Shown here: positions 29,501-42,838 of the stretch, one piece after another
Layout of the letters: every line of letters begins with the position of its first letter
Numbering within the stretch: the stretch's first letter is position 1
DNA from: Apus apus
Lineage: Eukaryota > Chordata > Aves > Apodiformes > Apodidae
Reading direction: 5' to 3'
Assembly: GCF_020740795.1 (NCBI RefSeq)
Contig: NC_067295.1
Span: forward strand, 1,488,501 to 1,552,500
DNA: 64,000 bases
Position numbers and translations under genes: made by a program
The notes under the pieces: generated by a model
Database searches by the model: none
What the model was told of the DNA's origin: nothing
What the model saw: the letters and a program-made list of their open reading frames with translations, nothing else

Positions 29501-31346
29501 AGGACCAAATTCCTCTGCTTTGAGCAGGAGGACGGGCTGGCGTGTCTGTCTGAGCACTAAACACATTAAGAGCAGGAACTGCAAGGGACGGCTCTGCTTA
29601 TCATCCGGCTCGGAGTTAATATAATTCAATTAGCAGGAACAGTAAATATAGCTCGTTTTAATTTAGATGGATGGAGCTGCTGCGGCTTGATCCTTTTAAT
29701 TCCAGGGCTAGGGAAGCTGTAGGAGGACTGCCAAGAACTTCTGCCAACCCCACATTTGCTGTGGGGCCGTGGGCTCTTGCCCCAGGTGCTCGGCCACCTC
29801 CGAGGGGCCCCTGAGCTCAGGGAGCTGCACCCAACGAGGGGCTGCCCAGGGGGCCTGGGCGAGGAGAATGGTCTGAACTGCATCAGTATCAGATGGGAAA
29901 TAAAGAGTGGGAAGCCACCGGGAGGGAATAAGTCTATTTAAAGAGGAAAAGATGCTGGGGACATGTGTCTTCAGGGCTGTGCCGCGTTCTTCGGGGGTTA
30001 TTTTAACTGCCTGCATCTTTTCTGCAGCACAGTCTGTCTTTGTTCCCCTCTGACGTCTTGAGTCGGGGCTGGTGTTTGACGGGCAGGCTGTGCCTGCCGG
30101 CAGCACCGCGGCTGGGCTGGGGACTGACTCCTCTGCTCTTAAAAAAAAAAAATAATTTAAAAAAAAAAATCTCACAGGCATAAAATTCAAAGTAAGAGAT
30201 CAAACTAGTTAATCTCGGATTCATTTAAGCCGCTGGCTCCGGGGAGCGAAGCACGGAGGCTCTGACAGGGGTGTGATGTGGGCAGGAGGTGCTGCCTTTC
30301 CCAGCCCCTCCCGTGTCTGGCTGGCCCGGCACAGCTCCCTGTGTCTGCCCGGCTGAGCCAGCCCCAGCCGCGGAGCTTTCCACCCGCCCATCCCGGATGG
30401 TGGGACAGGAGCCGGGTGGGCTGAGCTTCTCCTGGCTCCAACCAAGCCGGGGGGTGTGTGCAAGGGCGCACAAGCGAGGGGCGAGGTCGGGGACGGGTCG
30501 GGGCTGATGGAGCTCAGGACACATCCTGCCCCGCGGGCTCCCCTGACATTGCTGCGGAACTGAGATTGCGCTTTATTAAAACAGCTCGTTTAACTGATGG
30601 CTCCTGAGATGCAGCACTGGAGATTTTCTGCTTTCCCTTGCCAGCCCACGAGCAGCAGGGGGATGGCTCCAACCCAGCACAGCCGCTGGGGTGGGATGTG
30701 GGGACACCAGCAGGGACCAGCTCGAGCTGTGCTTGGTGGGAACAGGCACCAAGGGACTGTGGGGCTGGTGCTCTAGGAGCTTTTGGATCTCCTGGGTTGT
30801 CCAGTACCTGGAGATCTGACCTTTCTTGGCCACCAGCTCATCCACAAAGTGAGGCAGAGACCAGCAGCCCCAGTGGAGCTGCTCTGGGTTGTCCCATCAC
30901 TCCATGGCACTGCAGGGTGGGAGCCAGGGGCTCTGCTGGTGTCACCAGTGGGCTCAGCCTTGGCCATGAGCCCTCCAAGGTGGCAAGACACTCTCTTCTG
31001 CTGCATTGCCAAAAATTTCTTCTCTCTCCCACTTCCCAGGACCCCCAGTGACCAGTTCATCAGCTGGGCTGCATCAGCTTCCCGATAAACTTTGCTGTAA
31101 TTAATGACCTGCTAAAAAGCAACCTCAGTTTGAGCAATGATTGGAGGTGTCCTCTCCTAGCCCAGTGGCAGCAGGTGATGGGCAAGGACAGCTCAGTCCT
31201 GTTTGTCCTGTTACTTTGCAGGGCTGGATGCAATGGTCAAGGATGTGCACGGACCCATGCTGGGACCAGGGATGAGCCTGTGGGGTCCCACTGCTGCACC
31301 CTGTGGAACTGGGGTGCCGTGGGCCCAACCCTGCATGCACAGCTGA

Positions 31347-31373
31347 TGGGTGGGTGGGTGGGTGGGCGGTGCA
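31347..31373. repeat. GGTG microsatellite
   Basis: GGGTGGGTGGGTGGGTGGGC: about six tetranucleotide units. Confidence 0.8.
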
Positions 31374-34300
31374 GGGGGAGCACAGGGCTGGGTCTGGGGC
31401 ACTGAGGGGGCTGAGCTGCTCCACCTGGTCCAGGCATCACCTGAGTGGGGCCTAAGAGCGGGAGCAACCAGTCCTCCCCCTCCTTGGGATGGAATAAGCT
31501 GTGGATTGGGGTAGGAGCTGCTTGGAGGGAGTCCCAAAACCCTTCAGGTGGAAATGGCTGGAGTCAGCAGGAGCAAACCCTCTGCTGGATGGTGAGTGGA
31601 TGATTCAACCGAACGCAGCAAAGATCCCAAACCTGATTTCAGTCTCAGCCTTTGAGCTGTGTCCTCATCGTTTGCACGCTATTGTGTATTTAAAGGACTG
31701 AGCAACAGATGTCACAGAAATGCTGACAAACATTGGGATGAAATGGTGGCTGTGATGGGGGGAGCTCCAGTGCCCAGCCCCTGTCTGGGGGATGGGTTGT
31801 TGGAGGGCTGCTCATTGGGGGTCCTGCGCCCACACCCCCTAATGACCACCCTGTTCTGTGGGTCCATGAGTCCTCCAAAGCAGGACTTCGCAGGGAAACT
31901 GTGTTACTGAGGTTGGGGCCATCCCTGGTGGGACCCACGTGGATGGTAATGAGCTGCTGGGAGGCCAGAGACTTAGGAAGGGGAGACTGCAGCTCCCTGC
32001 TGGGTTTCCCATGGGAAGGAACCTGCTGTACACCCTTGGGCTCTTTGCAAAGGGGGGGTCCCTCCAAAGTGATGGTTGGTGGTTTGCAGCTAGAAGGTTC
32101 CTCACAAAGTCAGGTCTCTGCTGGGGCTCCTGTGCTGCACTGGCAGGACTGGGCTGCCCTTTGCTCAGGATTAGTATTTTTTGCTCTCTGCCTTGTTCCA
32201 GGTTAGCCTGGAAAGGTGGTATTTTTGGGAGGGGGGAAAGAAAATGCACAGTGGTTGTATATCCCTGTGTACTTGGGCACACTGCAGAGCCCTGGGCAGC
32301 ACGTCCTGGCACAGAGGTGCCAAAACACCCTGTGGGAGCTGCTGCAGCTGCCCCTGTGTGTGCTGGGCTTCCTCAGCACCTGTCCCTGTGACGGGCAAAG
32401 AAAGAGAAGCCCTGAGCATTTCTTGTTCCTGAGGGATTGGTCCCTGTGAAGGTGAGACAAGCACCTCTGCCTCAGTGCAGATTGAATCCAGGGAAGCCAG
32501 GAGAGGCTGCGAGCTGACAGTACACGCTGCAGGGCGAGACGGGTCGTGTCTTCAATTACAGCTGCTCACGTGCTGGAGTCACCAAAATATGCAAGGTATT
32601 CCTTTAATTTCTCCATTTGAGGCCAGCACAGTGTCCTGATACTTATCAAACCCTTGGCTTGGATGTGGGCTCTGGGGAAGGGCTCTTGCAGACAGCCTGC
32701 ATCAAGCCAGGGTTCTGCTTAAGTCCCCAGAGCTGGACCCAGACTGGAGAAGTTTGTTGGCTTGTGCTGGTGGCTGTTGCAGCAGGATCCTTTTACCCCC
32801 TGTCGTGCAGGGTCTGAATTTCTGCTTCATGTGACAGGAGCGGGGGGAGATATTTCAGACCCTGGGGAGGTTGGGACCAGCCAAGGGGAAACTGTGACCA
32901 CTCCAAGCTTGGCCTCAGCCAGGCTGTGTCTTCCTGGGGTGTCCCCACCAGCCTGGGGATGGGGTTGTGGTTGGCACCAGGGGTCCCTGGCCCTGCTCTC
33001 CCTGGGGAGCTGCTGCTGAGGCATCCTGGTGCTCACTAGATCTCTGGCTGCAGGGCTCCAGCCCATGGGAAAGGCTAAATGACTGCAAACTGTAAAGAAG
33101 CCTGTAAAATTAACAGCTAATTAGCAGTGACTGCCGTGTGCATCAAGCCATGCTCCATGCAGAGTGGATGCCTGTGCTGTGCTGGTTTGCTCCCCAGCCT
33201 GAGGCATTTGCTTGTAGCCCAGAGGTGATATCTTGTAATTGCAAAATTAGGGCAAAACACGTTATTTGTAGTTACAAATGATAAGAGCAAGTGGCAACAC
33301 CTTCCATCAGGTCTCTGGCAAGGCAGGCATCTGCCTCCTGGTGCTGCTGGAGAGTGGAGAAGGGATGCTCAGGGAGAGTGGCCTTGCCTGTGTCTCCAGG
33401 GTGGGATGGGCACAGCCTGGTCCAGGTGTCATAAAAAATGATCCAGAGCCCGGGATCCCAAGGCCACGTGCAGGGTGTGTCATGCAGTGATGGATGGATG
33501 AGGGCTGGAGCCAGGGCGTAGTTTTGTGTCCCCTGCTGCTGGCACAGCTCCTGGGAAAGGCTCCCTCTGCCTCTGTGTTGCTGCTGGAGATGCAGGTTGG
33601 ACCTGGGTTGTCTGTTGGTGGATTTGCAGGGTTTGGGTTCTCTCTTCCCTCTGCTCTGGCTGCAGGCAGCCCTGAGCTGGGCAGCCACCGCGGCGAGCTG
33701 AGCGAGGACTGCAAAACATTTGCTGTAGAATCTGAGGAATTTGGAGTGAAACCCCCAAAGAAATTAAGGACAGATGGGTTACAGGGGAAGAAAGAAACCC
33801 GAATTCCTCCTGTTGCTCAGTGCTTGCCTCCAAGGCAGCCCCTCATCTTGCTGTGGCTCTGTGCTGGCCATGGGGCTGGTTGGGCGCCTCCTGTGTGCTG
33901 GGTGAGCCACCACGGGGACACCAGCCCCTCTGCCCTGGGGACAATGCCAAGCAGGGACAGTGTCCCTGCAGCAGAGGGGTCATCCTTGCTCTCCTAGGAG
34001 GACTTGGGGCTTCCTCTGGAGAGACCCCACATTCCCATTCTTCAGAGCCCCTAGCGAGGCCCCAGCAAAGCATCAGCTCCTCCGCGGGAGACACGTGGCA
34101 AGAATTAACCTCCACTCTCCTAATTAGCAGCTCCTGAGAGGCTCCGGGGCAGAGCCAAGCCCATGGCTGTGGTGGCCCGGGCTGTGAGCTCCATCTCCAC
34201 ACCCTCACCCATAGGCTGTAATCACCAGGATTAGGAGCTTTCTGCTTGGGCTGCTGCTGGCACGCTGCTGGGTGCCATGTCAGCCCCAACACCTGCGTGC

Positions 34301-34517
34301 TGACTTCAGCACCTCAGATATTTGATGCAACTTTTCCCCCCCTCCACCCCAACCACCAAAAGCAAGCTCAGAGCTGCTGAACGTGTTAACCGGGAGAAAC
34401 GAAGCATAATTGTTCCTTTGTGTGCAATCAGTAGAACAGCAGCAGCTTGGCTGCAAAACTGGAACTGCAACCAGGCTGTGGTGTGATCAGGCTGGGCTTT
34501 GCTCCCTGCTTGGTGGG

Positions 34518-34577
34518 AAGAGCAAACCTTGTCTTTCAAGAGCAAACCCTCTTCATCAAGAGCAAACCTTCTCCTGC
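34518..34577 (+). repeat. Three-copy 20-base tandem repeat
   Basis: AAGAGCAAACC begins at 34518, 34538 and 34558 with an exact period of 20. The second half of each unit (TTGTCTTTC, CTCTTCATC, TTCTCCTGCC) has diverged. Confidence 0.85.
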
Positions 34578-37500
34578 CAGAGCTGCTTGTGGGAGAAAAA
34601 CCAGTGTGCAGAGAAGGAAGGGGTGGGAAATGGTGCATCCTTTCCCCTCTGAAGGTGTTGTGGGTAATTGCTGTTGTGTAGGGCTAATTTTATTATGGTG
34701 TGTTTGATACGTTCCCATACACCAAGTCATGGCAAACGACATCCAGATGAAGCCAAGGCTGGGGAGGAGGAGGAGGCAGGAGGAGTGTGTGCGGATGCAG
34801 CGCTCCAGATGCAAACAATAAGGCCAATGGATCTTGATTTCATCTGTCAAGTAATTGGGCTGGAAGTCTGTGCATGCTAATGACTCCACATCAAGCAGCT
34901 CGGTGCTCAGATGTGACCCATCCCGCTCGGCGGGGAGAGCGGGGGGCTGCAGCCCGCGGTGGCCGGGATGAATATCCCCCAGATGTTATCCCACAGGGGG
35001 AGCGAGACCCACATGGATGTTATTAATAATGCCAAAGATCTGAGGTTAAAAATGACCACGGGGTGTTCACATAAGCCCCGGGGTGGTGGGTCCCAGGGAC
35101 TGGTCCTGCTGTGGGGGATAATGGGAAGGGGGGCTGAGCAACCTGGCCCCTTGTCCCAGCTCTGTGCCTGCTGCTGCATGGGGTGGGCGAGTGCCACCAG
35201 GGCTCCCAGCACCAAGGTGTCCTCAGAACCCGGTTGGGCAGCCCTGGCTTCTTTTGGGGAGGCAGAGCAGACTCCAAGGATGAGGATGACATGAGGAAGA
35301 GGGATGCAGGGGTGCCCTAAGAGGCCAGGGCAGAGACAGTGGGCTCAATCCAGACATGTCTTTGGCTCGTTGTCTGTCCCGGTCTCTGGCCTCATCCTGG
35401 CAGCTTGGGATGCAGAAGCTTGGCTGTGGCTGCACAAGACCCCCAGCATGAGGAGGTGCTTGGGGAATACAGGGTCCCCAGAGCCAGGCTGCTCTGGTTC
35501 CTCCTGGTGCTGTAGTGGGGATTGAGCCCCAGTGCAGGAGGGACAGACAGGTGGGTGGGTGTCTGAGTTCCATCCCTGAGGCACGATCCTGAAACCTGTT
35601 CCCAGAATTTTGGATTACTGGGCTGTCTAGTGGTTTGTGTCCATGCTCAGAATTTGGGTCAGGATGGGTGAGACCCAAGGTGGGGATATAAATCCCCCCG
35701 TGCCAGTGGCTGCAGGGAGGATGCTACAGCCCAGCCAGCCAGTGGGGATGCTCTCCTGCTCCTCCAGTGAGGGCTGGTTCCACTTCCCTTCTCCAGGGCT
35801 TTATCCGTGACATTCCCACGGGCCCTGGTACTATTGGGATGTGTTTGGCAGGAGGTGGAGGAATAAGCAGAGAATCCCAGGTGAATGAGCCAGTGATGGG
35901 GACAGGGGCAGCTCTGCAGCTCATGGGTGTGAGTGGGGAGTGACGAGGAGAGTCCTGCAGCACAAGCACCCAAATATTCGGGTGCAGCTTTGAGGTGTGG
36001 GATGCTGGTGGGTACCGTGAGCCCCTGTGGAGCGATGTGGCTCCGATGGCCCCGGGGCAGCTCCCGGGCTGCCGAGCCTCAGGTTACCGGCAGCTCCGGC
36101 TCCAGCCGCGGCTCAGCCCGGGTGAGTTCCCTGAAAGCTCCTGTCGTCATCCCAGCCCCAGACAAAGCCCCGCGTCCCTCCCTTGGAGCTGGCCAGCGCC
36201 GACCTGCCTTTTGGGGGGGCAGGGAATGGGGCCCACGGGGTCACGCAGCACATGTGGGTGCCTCTGCTATAGGAACCAGATGCCTTCTGTCCTCGGGAAA
36301 AGGGATCCTCACCACCAAGAAGCTTTTGTCTCTCAATGGGGCTTTTTTTTTCTTTTCTTTCCCTGCCGTGTGTGAGCCGGGAAGGGGCCGGGGAAGTAGG
36401 AAGCAGGAGGCAGGATCTGAGCGTTACTGAAGCGTGTGGGCAAGTGCTCGGGGTCCATCAGCACCTGCAGATTTTGGGTGCGGGAGGAATTGCAGCCCCA
36501 GGGCTGTGGGATGGTGAGTGTACCCTGCGCCCACGCCCTTTCTTGGAGGTTTTCCAGCCTCTCCCCCTGATTGCTTCAGCGTGTGCATCGCTGATGATGA
36601 GAGATGAGCGGGATGGGCCCAGGCTGGGTGAGGCACAGGGAGCTCCAGGCAGGCCCTGCTTCTCCCCACAGCTCCTGTCCACTTTCCTCTCCCTGCTCCA
36701 GGGGAGACCCAATTGTCTTGGTGAAAGTTGGGTGTTTTTTACCCAGAAAGCGGGGTCGCGTGGGGCTCCAGCATGACCCACCAGCTTCAATTTCAGCAGT
36801 GGTCGTTCATGAGTGCACATGATGCACGCCACTATTCGGGGGAAAGAGAGCATTAGCTCCTTATATTAGTTACCTGATTAATTATCTGTTCATTAGCTGT
36901 TCTTAATGGTGCAATATTTTGCTGCTGTAGGGGCTTTGCGGAAGTAAGACTGAAATAGACAATGAAAACAAAGAAAATGCACTGCCTCTCTATATGACCT
37001 ATATGATCTATATGAACACTACTGGGGGGGCTGTGTGGGGAATGGAGCCTGAGAGATGTTGGGGGGCACCTGCAGCCCCTGCCCAACATCCACCTGGAAT
37101 GCAGAGAGAGCTCCTGGCTGGCCAGGGAGTGGGACTATCCCTGCTTAGTGGGGGCTGAAGTTCAGGATTCTGACCCAAAGCCACAATCTGATCCCTCTGC
37201 TGCTGGTGAAGAATGGCTGAAGTTCAGGTTTGATGGTGTTAAGCTCTGGACTTGGTGTTTCCACAGCAGAGAGGCAGGTTTCACTGGGGTGTTGCTGGCC
37301 CAAGGTTTAATCCAGTGGTTTTGACTCCCTCTTTGACACCACATTTTTTTTCCTGTTTCCAAAACCCAAGAAAATGCCTGACAGAAGGACCCTTGGGAGC
37401 TCTCTCCTTGCTGGCAGTGGGGAGCCCTTTGATCTCTGTTTCCCCCCCTCCATCCATTTGAGACATTTACTTTAAAACTTTGCTTCCCCTTTCAGTGTTC

Positions 37501-40500
37501 CTCGGCCCTGCTCCAGATGTTCCAGCTCTCGGTCCCACACCTTCCTCTCCCTTTGGCCATAGAATACTTGGCTGAACTAGAGCCAAATGAAAGCTGCCCC
37601 CAACCTGTGCAAGGAATTAGCAGCGTGCATGCCAGAACTTCACAGACCCATAAATGTGGCCATCTGTGCCTGGTGACATTATATTTTAAAGGCAAATAAG
37701 CAAAACACCTCCCACCACCTCCGTCCTCAAATGCATTGGGTCTTTTTTGAAAGAAAAAAAGAAAAAAGAGGAAACTTGTAAACAGATTTATTGGGGGGAA
37801 AAAAAAAAGGCAAAAAAAAAAAAGCTGGTTCCTGCAGGGCCTGGGCTCTCTGGAGCTCTCTGCCAGGGAGCTGGGGGAAGCCAGCGTGCCACAAGTGAGC
37901 AGTGAGGATGCTCCCCAGCTGTGCTGGCTCACTGCTCGATTGGGAACAGCTCTGTGTGCTTCCCGGCTGATTTTGGGAGTGTTTAGGATGTCATTCTCCA
38001 GCTCTGCCCTCCAAGGAGATGAGCTGTGCCTGTGTATTGCAGCAGGGAGCTGGCTCTGCCTGCCCAGCGTGCAGGAGAGCTCAGCTGGGCTCCAGCCCTC
38101 CCGGCTCTCCCTGCTGAGCTTAGCACAGCGATGCCAGCAAGAGGGAGCACAGGGCTGCTGTCCCTCCCTCATCATCATCATTTCACAGCGTGCTGGTGCA
38201 CTTCCCAGGCTCCCCAGTCCCACCCCAGTGCTGTCTCAGTGCCTTCAGTGCAGCCCCCTGCCCAGCAGCTGGGAGAAAGGCAAGGGCAGCGTGACCCAAA
38301 CGGGATCAGCTCCAACTCCAGGCTAAAAAGGTGGGATCAAAACAGGCAGTGACCCCATTGTTAGCCTGTTGTAGAAGCGTTTTTAAAAAGAAACTGGGAA
38401 CTCCAGCGTGGCCAGCCGTTTTATCTGCCAGGCTGGCCCTGTCTGCGCGGTGCTGCTGCCAGAGCTGCGCGGTTCGGAGCTGCCCGCGGTGCTGCTGCTG
38501 CCGCGGGTCTCATCTTGCCCAGGCTTCCCCTGTTTTCACCTTCTCCCTGGGAGCTGAACTGGCACCGTGTCTCCCCGACCCAAAGGGGCTGCTGCTCAGG
38601 TAATATTTATTGCAATAAGCACAGAGGGGTGAAACATCCTGCAGAACCAACACCCGTGGTCACTGAGGTGTTGATGGGCTGCCCAGAGCCTTTACTGGGC
38701 TGCTTCCAAGCACGTTAGAGATACATCTACTTGGCATGTAATTAACTCTCAATGAGATCAGCAATGAACAAGTACTGATGGTTCCGGTGAGTTACTAAGC
38801 TTGTAAAGAGAGGGTAAACAGTTGTCAAGATACCCCTGGCTGGTTGTTCCACCACTTGTTATGAAGGTTGATGTAGCAGACAGGCAGAAATGACTGCAGG
38901 GGATGAGAGGAGGGCTGGAGGGCTGATGATGGGGGGCTGATAAGAAGGTGCTGATGGTGGGATCTAAGACCTTGCTCCCTCCCTGCCAGGAAAAGCAGAG
39001 GTGCCACCAGCTTTCTCTTGGCTAGTGGCTCTGGTAGAGCCACAGGGACTTTGTCGCATCTGGAGCACTGAGCCCACATTCCCAGGCTTTTTGGGCTGCA
39101 GATGCCCTGGAACACCCATCAGGGCACTGGGCATCATGCTGGAAGTTCTGCTCTAGCTGGATGCTCCAGCTCTTCCTCAGCTGGAAACAGCCTGGTCACC
39201 CTGTACATCTAGTCAAGGTAAAGAAATCTTTTTGCTTCCACCGACCGGTGTGACCAGATGATGTGTAACAGCAAGTTAAACAACAAAAAAACACCTTTGC
39301 TTTTATCACTTCTCCCCATCCCTGTAGTTTTTCACTCCCGGGATGATGTGGAGCTGTTGTCACTCTCCTGTCTTTGCCCAGGAGGGCACCAATAAGGGAG
39401 TAATTGCAGCCAGCCCTGTGTTTGTGTTTGCCTGGGAGCTGAGAGGGGGAGTGGGGCCCTGGCAGGGCTGGGATCCTGTGCAGAGGACGTCTGAGGGCTC
39501 TGGATGGCACTGTTACCAGCTGGAGCCTCGGGGACAAAGGTTTGGTTAGTGAGGAGCTGCCTCTGATACTCTGCAGCTTGGCCTCCTCTAATAAACATTG
39601 CACATTTTGTGTACATTATTTTTTTAATTGAAGCTTTAAAAAAAAATAAATAAAACATCGGTGGGTTTGGGCCGCTTTATCCCCTTATTGGGATTATTTA
39701 AATCAAAAGCAGAAATAGGGGGAAGGCTCCTTTTGTGACTCCAGCTGGCTGGGAGCCAGCCGGGGCTGCGCTGCCGTCAGCAGGCAGAGCTCCCCAGCCC
39801 AGGCTGGAGGTAGAGGGAGGGGGTCCTGTGGCCCTGCCCCAAATTGCTGGGGTCAAGTGGAGATGTTGAACCCACATCTCTCCCAGGCTAATGGAGGGAA
39901 CAAGCACCGAGGGGCTGGGAGAAGCCACGTTTTCAGCACCGGTTTTGCTATCTGTGCAGAGCTGTGTGGCTGCAGGACTGAGCATTGCGTGGTGCAGATG
40001 TGTCCTGCCAGCTAAGGGGGGGTTTTCCAAGGTAGAACTGCTTTCCCTGCTGAAACCCTCACTCCTGGGAAGCTGCTCCCTTCCCAAGATGGGCAGGAGA
40101 GTGGCTTTGCCCTGGTTCGTGCACCCTCTGCCTGTCTCAGGCCACAAATCCCAGTGGAGACGGAGCTGGAGCAAGGAGCTGAGGTGGCCACATGTCCGGG
40201 CAATTGCAGGGACAGCGGCTCGGTGGGTGTTTTTGTTGTGGGTGTTTTTGTTGTGCAAATCCCCCCGGAGCGGGGCTGTCTCCAGCTCGCTGGTATTGCT
40301 GTAGCTACGGGCCATTTTCTGTGTTCAAGTTTTGCAAAACCATATTAAGAAAAATCTCGCCCTGGTGCTGCTGGCTCTGCTCCAGGCTGGAAATTGCATT
40401 CCCCTGCTTGAAATTCCTCCCGGAGTTTCAGATGGAGAATGTACAACTTCACTTTCCATCTCGAGCTGCTGTCACACATTTTAATAACAGGGGCTGTGCT

Positions 40501-42782
40501 ACACCCCAGGGGTGGCTGCGCGCCAGCGCCTTGACGCGAACCCGTTGGAGTGGCTGTGGTGAAGGGTTTGGATGGCCACGAAGAGCTGGAGCCACGGCCC
40601 AGCCCTGGTTCTCCTAGCCCCCTGAGCCTGCCTCAGCCTCTTGGACCAAGGATGGAGTTTGTGGGTTAATTTTTCCTGCTCTGTGTGAGCAGGGTGATGA
40701 GTCTGCTGGTGTCTCCTTTGCCCCAGGTGATGGGAACCCATCAGGTCTGGAGGGGATTGGTTTGGTTTGCTGCACAGAGATGTGATTAGGGAAGATGCAA
40801 TTTATTCCTCCTCCTTGGTGCTTGTATCCATCCCAGCTTGTCTGGCCCTGGTGAGCTCAGGCCAAGCCCCAGTGGTCCCACCAGGGTTTCTCCCTCTAAA
40901 AACTGCCTCTCCCAACCAGCAGGACCAGGGCAAATCCCCCCACAATATTAGGTTGAGGATAAAGTTTTTTCCACTACCCAACCTCAAATCTTGGCAGGGG
41001 GACGCTTGTTAATACCACAGGCCACCTGATCTGGGTGACAAGGGGTTGCCTTTGCTGAGACCCTGGAGGGGACTACAGATGGGTGGTACTGATCCAGACC
41101 CCAGTGGCATCCCCCATCTGGATGAGCCCAGGGCCCAACTCCTTGGTGGGGACCACAGCTCAGAGGTCCCATTTCCTTGGCTGGCAGGGCTGTGCTGCTC
41201 CAGGAACAGTCACAGAGCTGCTGAGTGTCACTGTGCCTGGGCTCAGGTGTCCCACCGCCCATGGTACCTGCATCCCTGAGGACAGGGACACCTGTGTCCC
41301 CAGGGAAGGTGTTTGCCTGCCCTGGCTGCAGGCACTGGGCTCACCTCTTCCCCAGCTCCTTTTTATGGATTGCTCTTTGAACCCGTAGAGTTGGGCTGTA
41401 TTTGTACAACAAGGCACTGTAATCAGGGCCACAGCCTTCCTAATTGGCTTGGAACTGCCCGGAGTAATTGGCTGTTTGGGAGCAGCCGTTTCAAATCAAG
41501 CTGTGTGAGCCTTAATAAGTTTGCTTGCCTTTATCAGCTTGGCAAGCTTGGCTGTGGAGGTGACCTGGTAAATGATCTCCTGTGTTTCTAAAGCATTTTT
41601 CATCCCTGCTGATCCCTTGAGCCTTTTTCTTTCTTTGTAGTAACAAACTTTGGGAAATCCCAGAGCACCCATGCTGCGGGCAGAGGGGAGGTCTCCAGAG
41701 GAGAGGCTAGATTGTGGTGGTTGCCTGGTTATCCAGGATTCCATCCGGCTTGGAGCCACTGGTTTGGGAGTGCGGGAGAAGACAGACAAGGGGAGCACTG
41801 AGCATGTACATCTCACTGATCAGGGCTGGGAAAGGTGGAGGCTCCCTCCTCATCTGCAGTGTCCATGTGGCTCCCTGCCAGCACTTGAACCTGTCTGTAA
41901 CGCTGGGGACAGCCCTGAACACTTTCATCTGTCTCTGCCAGAGCAGCCCAGTGGCTCCTGTGTGCTTCGAGTGACCCTGGGGACTGGCAGTGCCCCAGGG
42001 GTGCCTGTGGAGCACTGCCACCAGCCCCCCTGAGGACACTGGTGCCACTGAAGGGTGCAGAGCCCTGGTGCCAGGGGTAAAGCAGTGACCCAGAGCAGGG
42101 ACCATGGTGTGCACCTGCCCTGGGTGCCAGCAGAAGAGGTGTCAGGGTACAGCAGTGCCTGTCCCTGCTCCTGCCAGGGAGCATCAGAGCTGCTCATTGC
42201 CAAACTCTTTTTTCCTGGCAGGATCAGCAGGGCTGGGAAATCCTCAGGCACAGCCCAAGTGCCAGCACTGTTCGGTGCTCCCCCTCCTCACCACAGGCTG
42301 CCTGGCCCCAGCAGCCAGTCCCCAGCTTGTGGTTTTAAGCCTTTTCTCCCAATTTTGCAGGTGAGGAAAAGATCCTTCACCTCCAACCGTGCCCACGTGG
42401 TGGCAAATGTCCCGAGGGATCCCCCTGTGCTGAGGATGAGGAGGGTGGGTACACGGTGCTGTGCTCCCCCCCCCCGCCTTTCCCCAGCCTCCCTGGCTGT
42501 GTTTTGACAGAAGTTTGTCTAAAACGGGTATTTTCTTGCCAAACGTTTCCATTTTGTCAGATTGGCATTTTCCAACAGCAACAACCCCCCAACCCAAACA
42601 GGGACCTGGAGCCTTTCCCACCCTCTCTTGCCCGGAGTGAAACTGTTCCTATTTCCGAGCACTGACGTAAACCCAACAAGAGCTGGCAAGTGCCGCGCCG
42701 CCGATCTTGGATGCGTTTTTATTTACCAAACTGCTCCCGATAACAGATTCACTTCCTCTTCATCCTCCTTTCCCCTTCGTGT

Positions 42783-42838
42783 TTTTTTTGTTTTGTTATG
42801 GGCTTTTTTTGGTGGTGTTTTTGTTTTGTTTTGTTTTC
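42783..42838 (+). repeat. TTTTG-rich simple repeat
   Basis: TTTTTTTTGTTTTG and GTTTTTGTTTTGTTTTG blocks. A low-complexity tract in the HS3ST6 upstream region. Confidence 0.8.
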
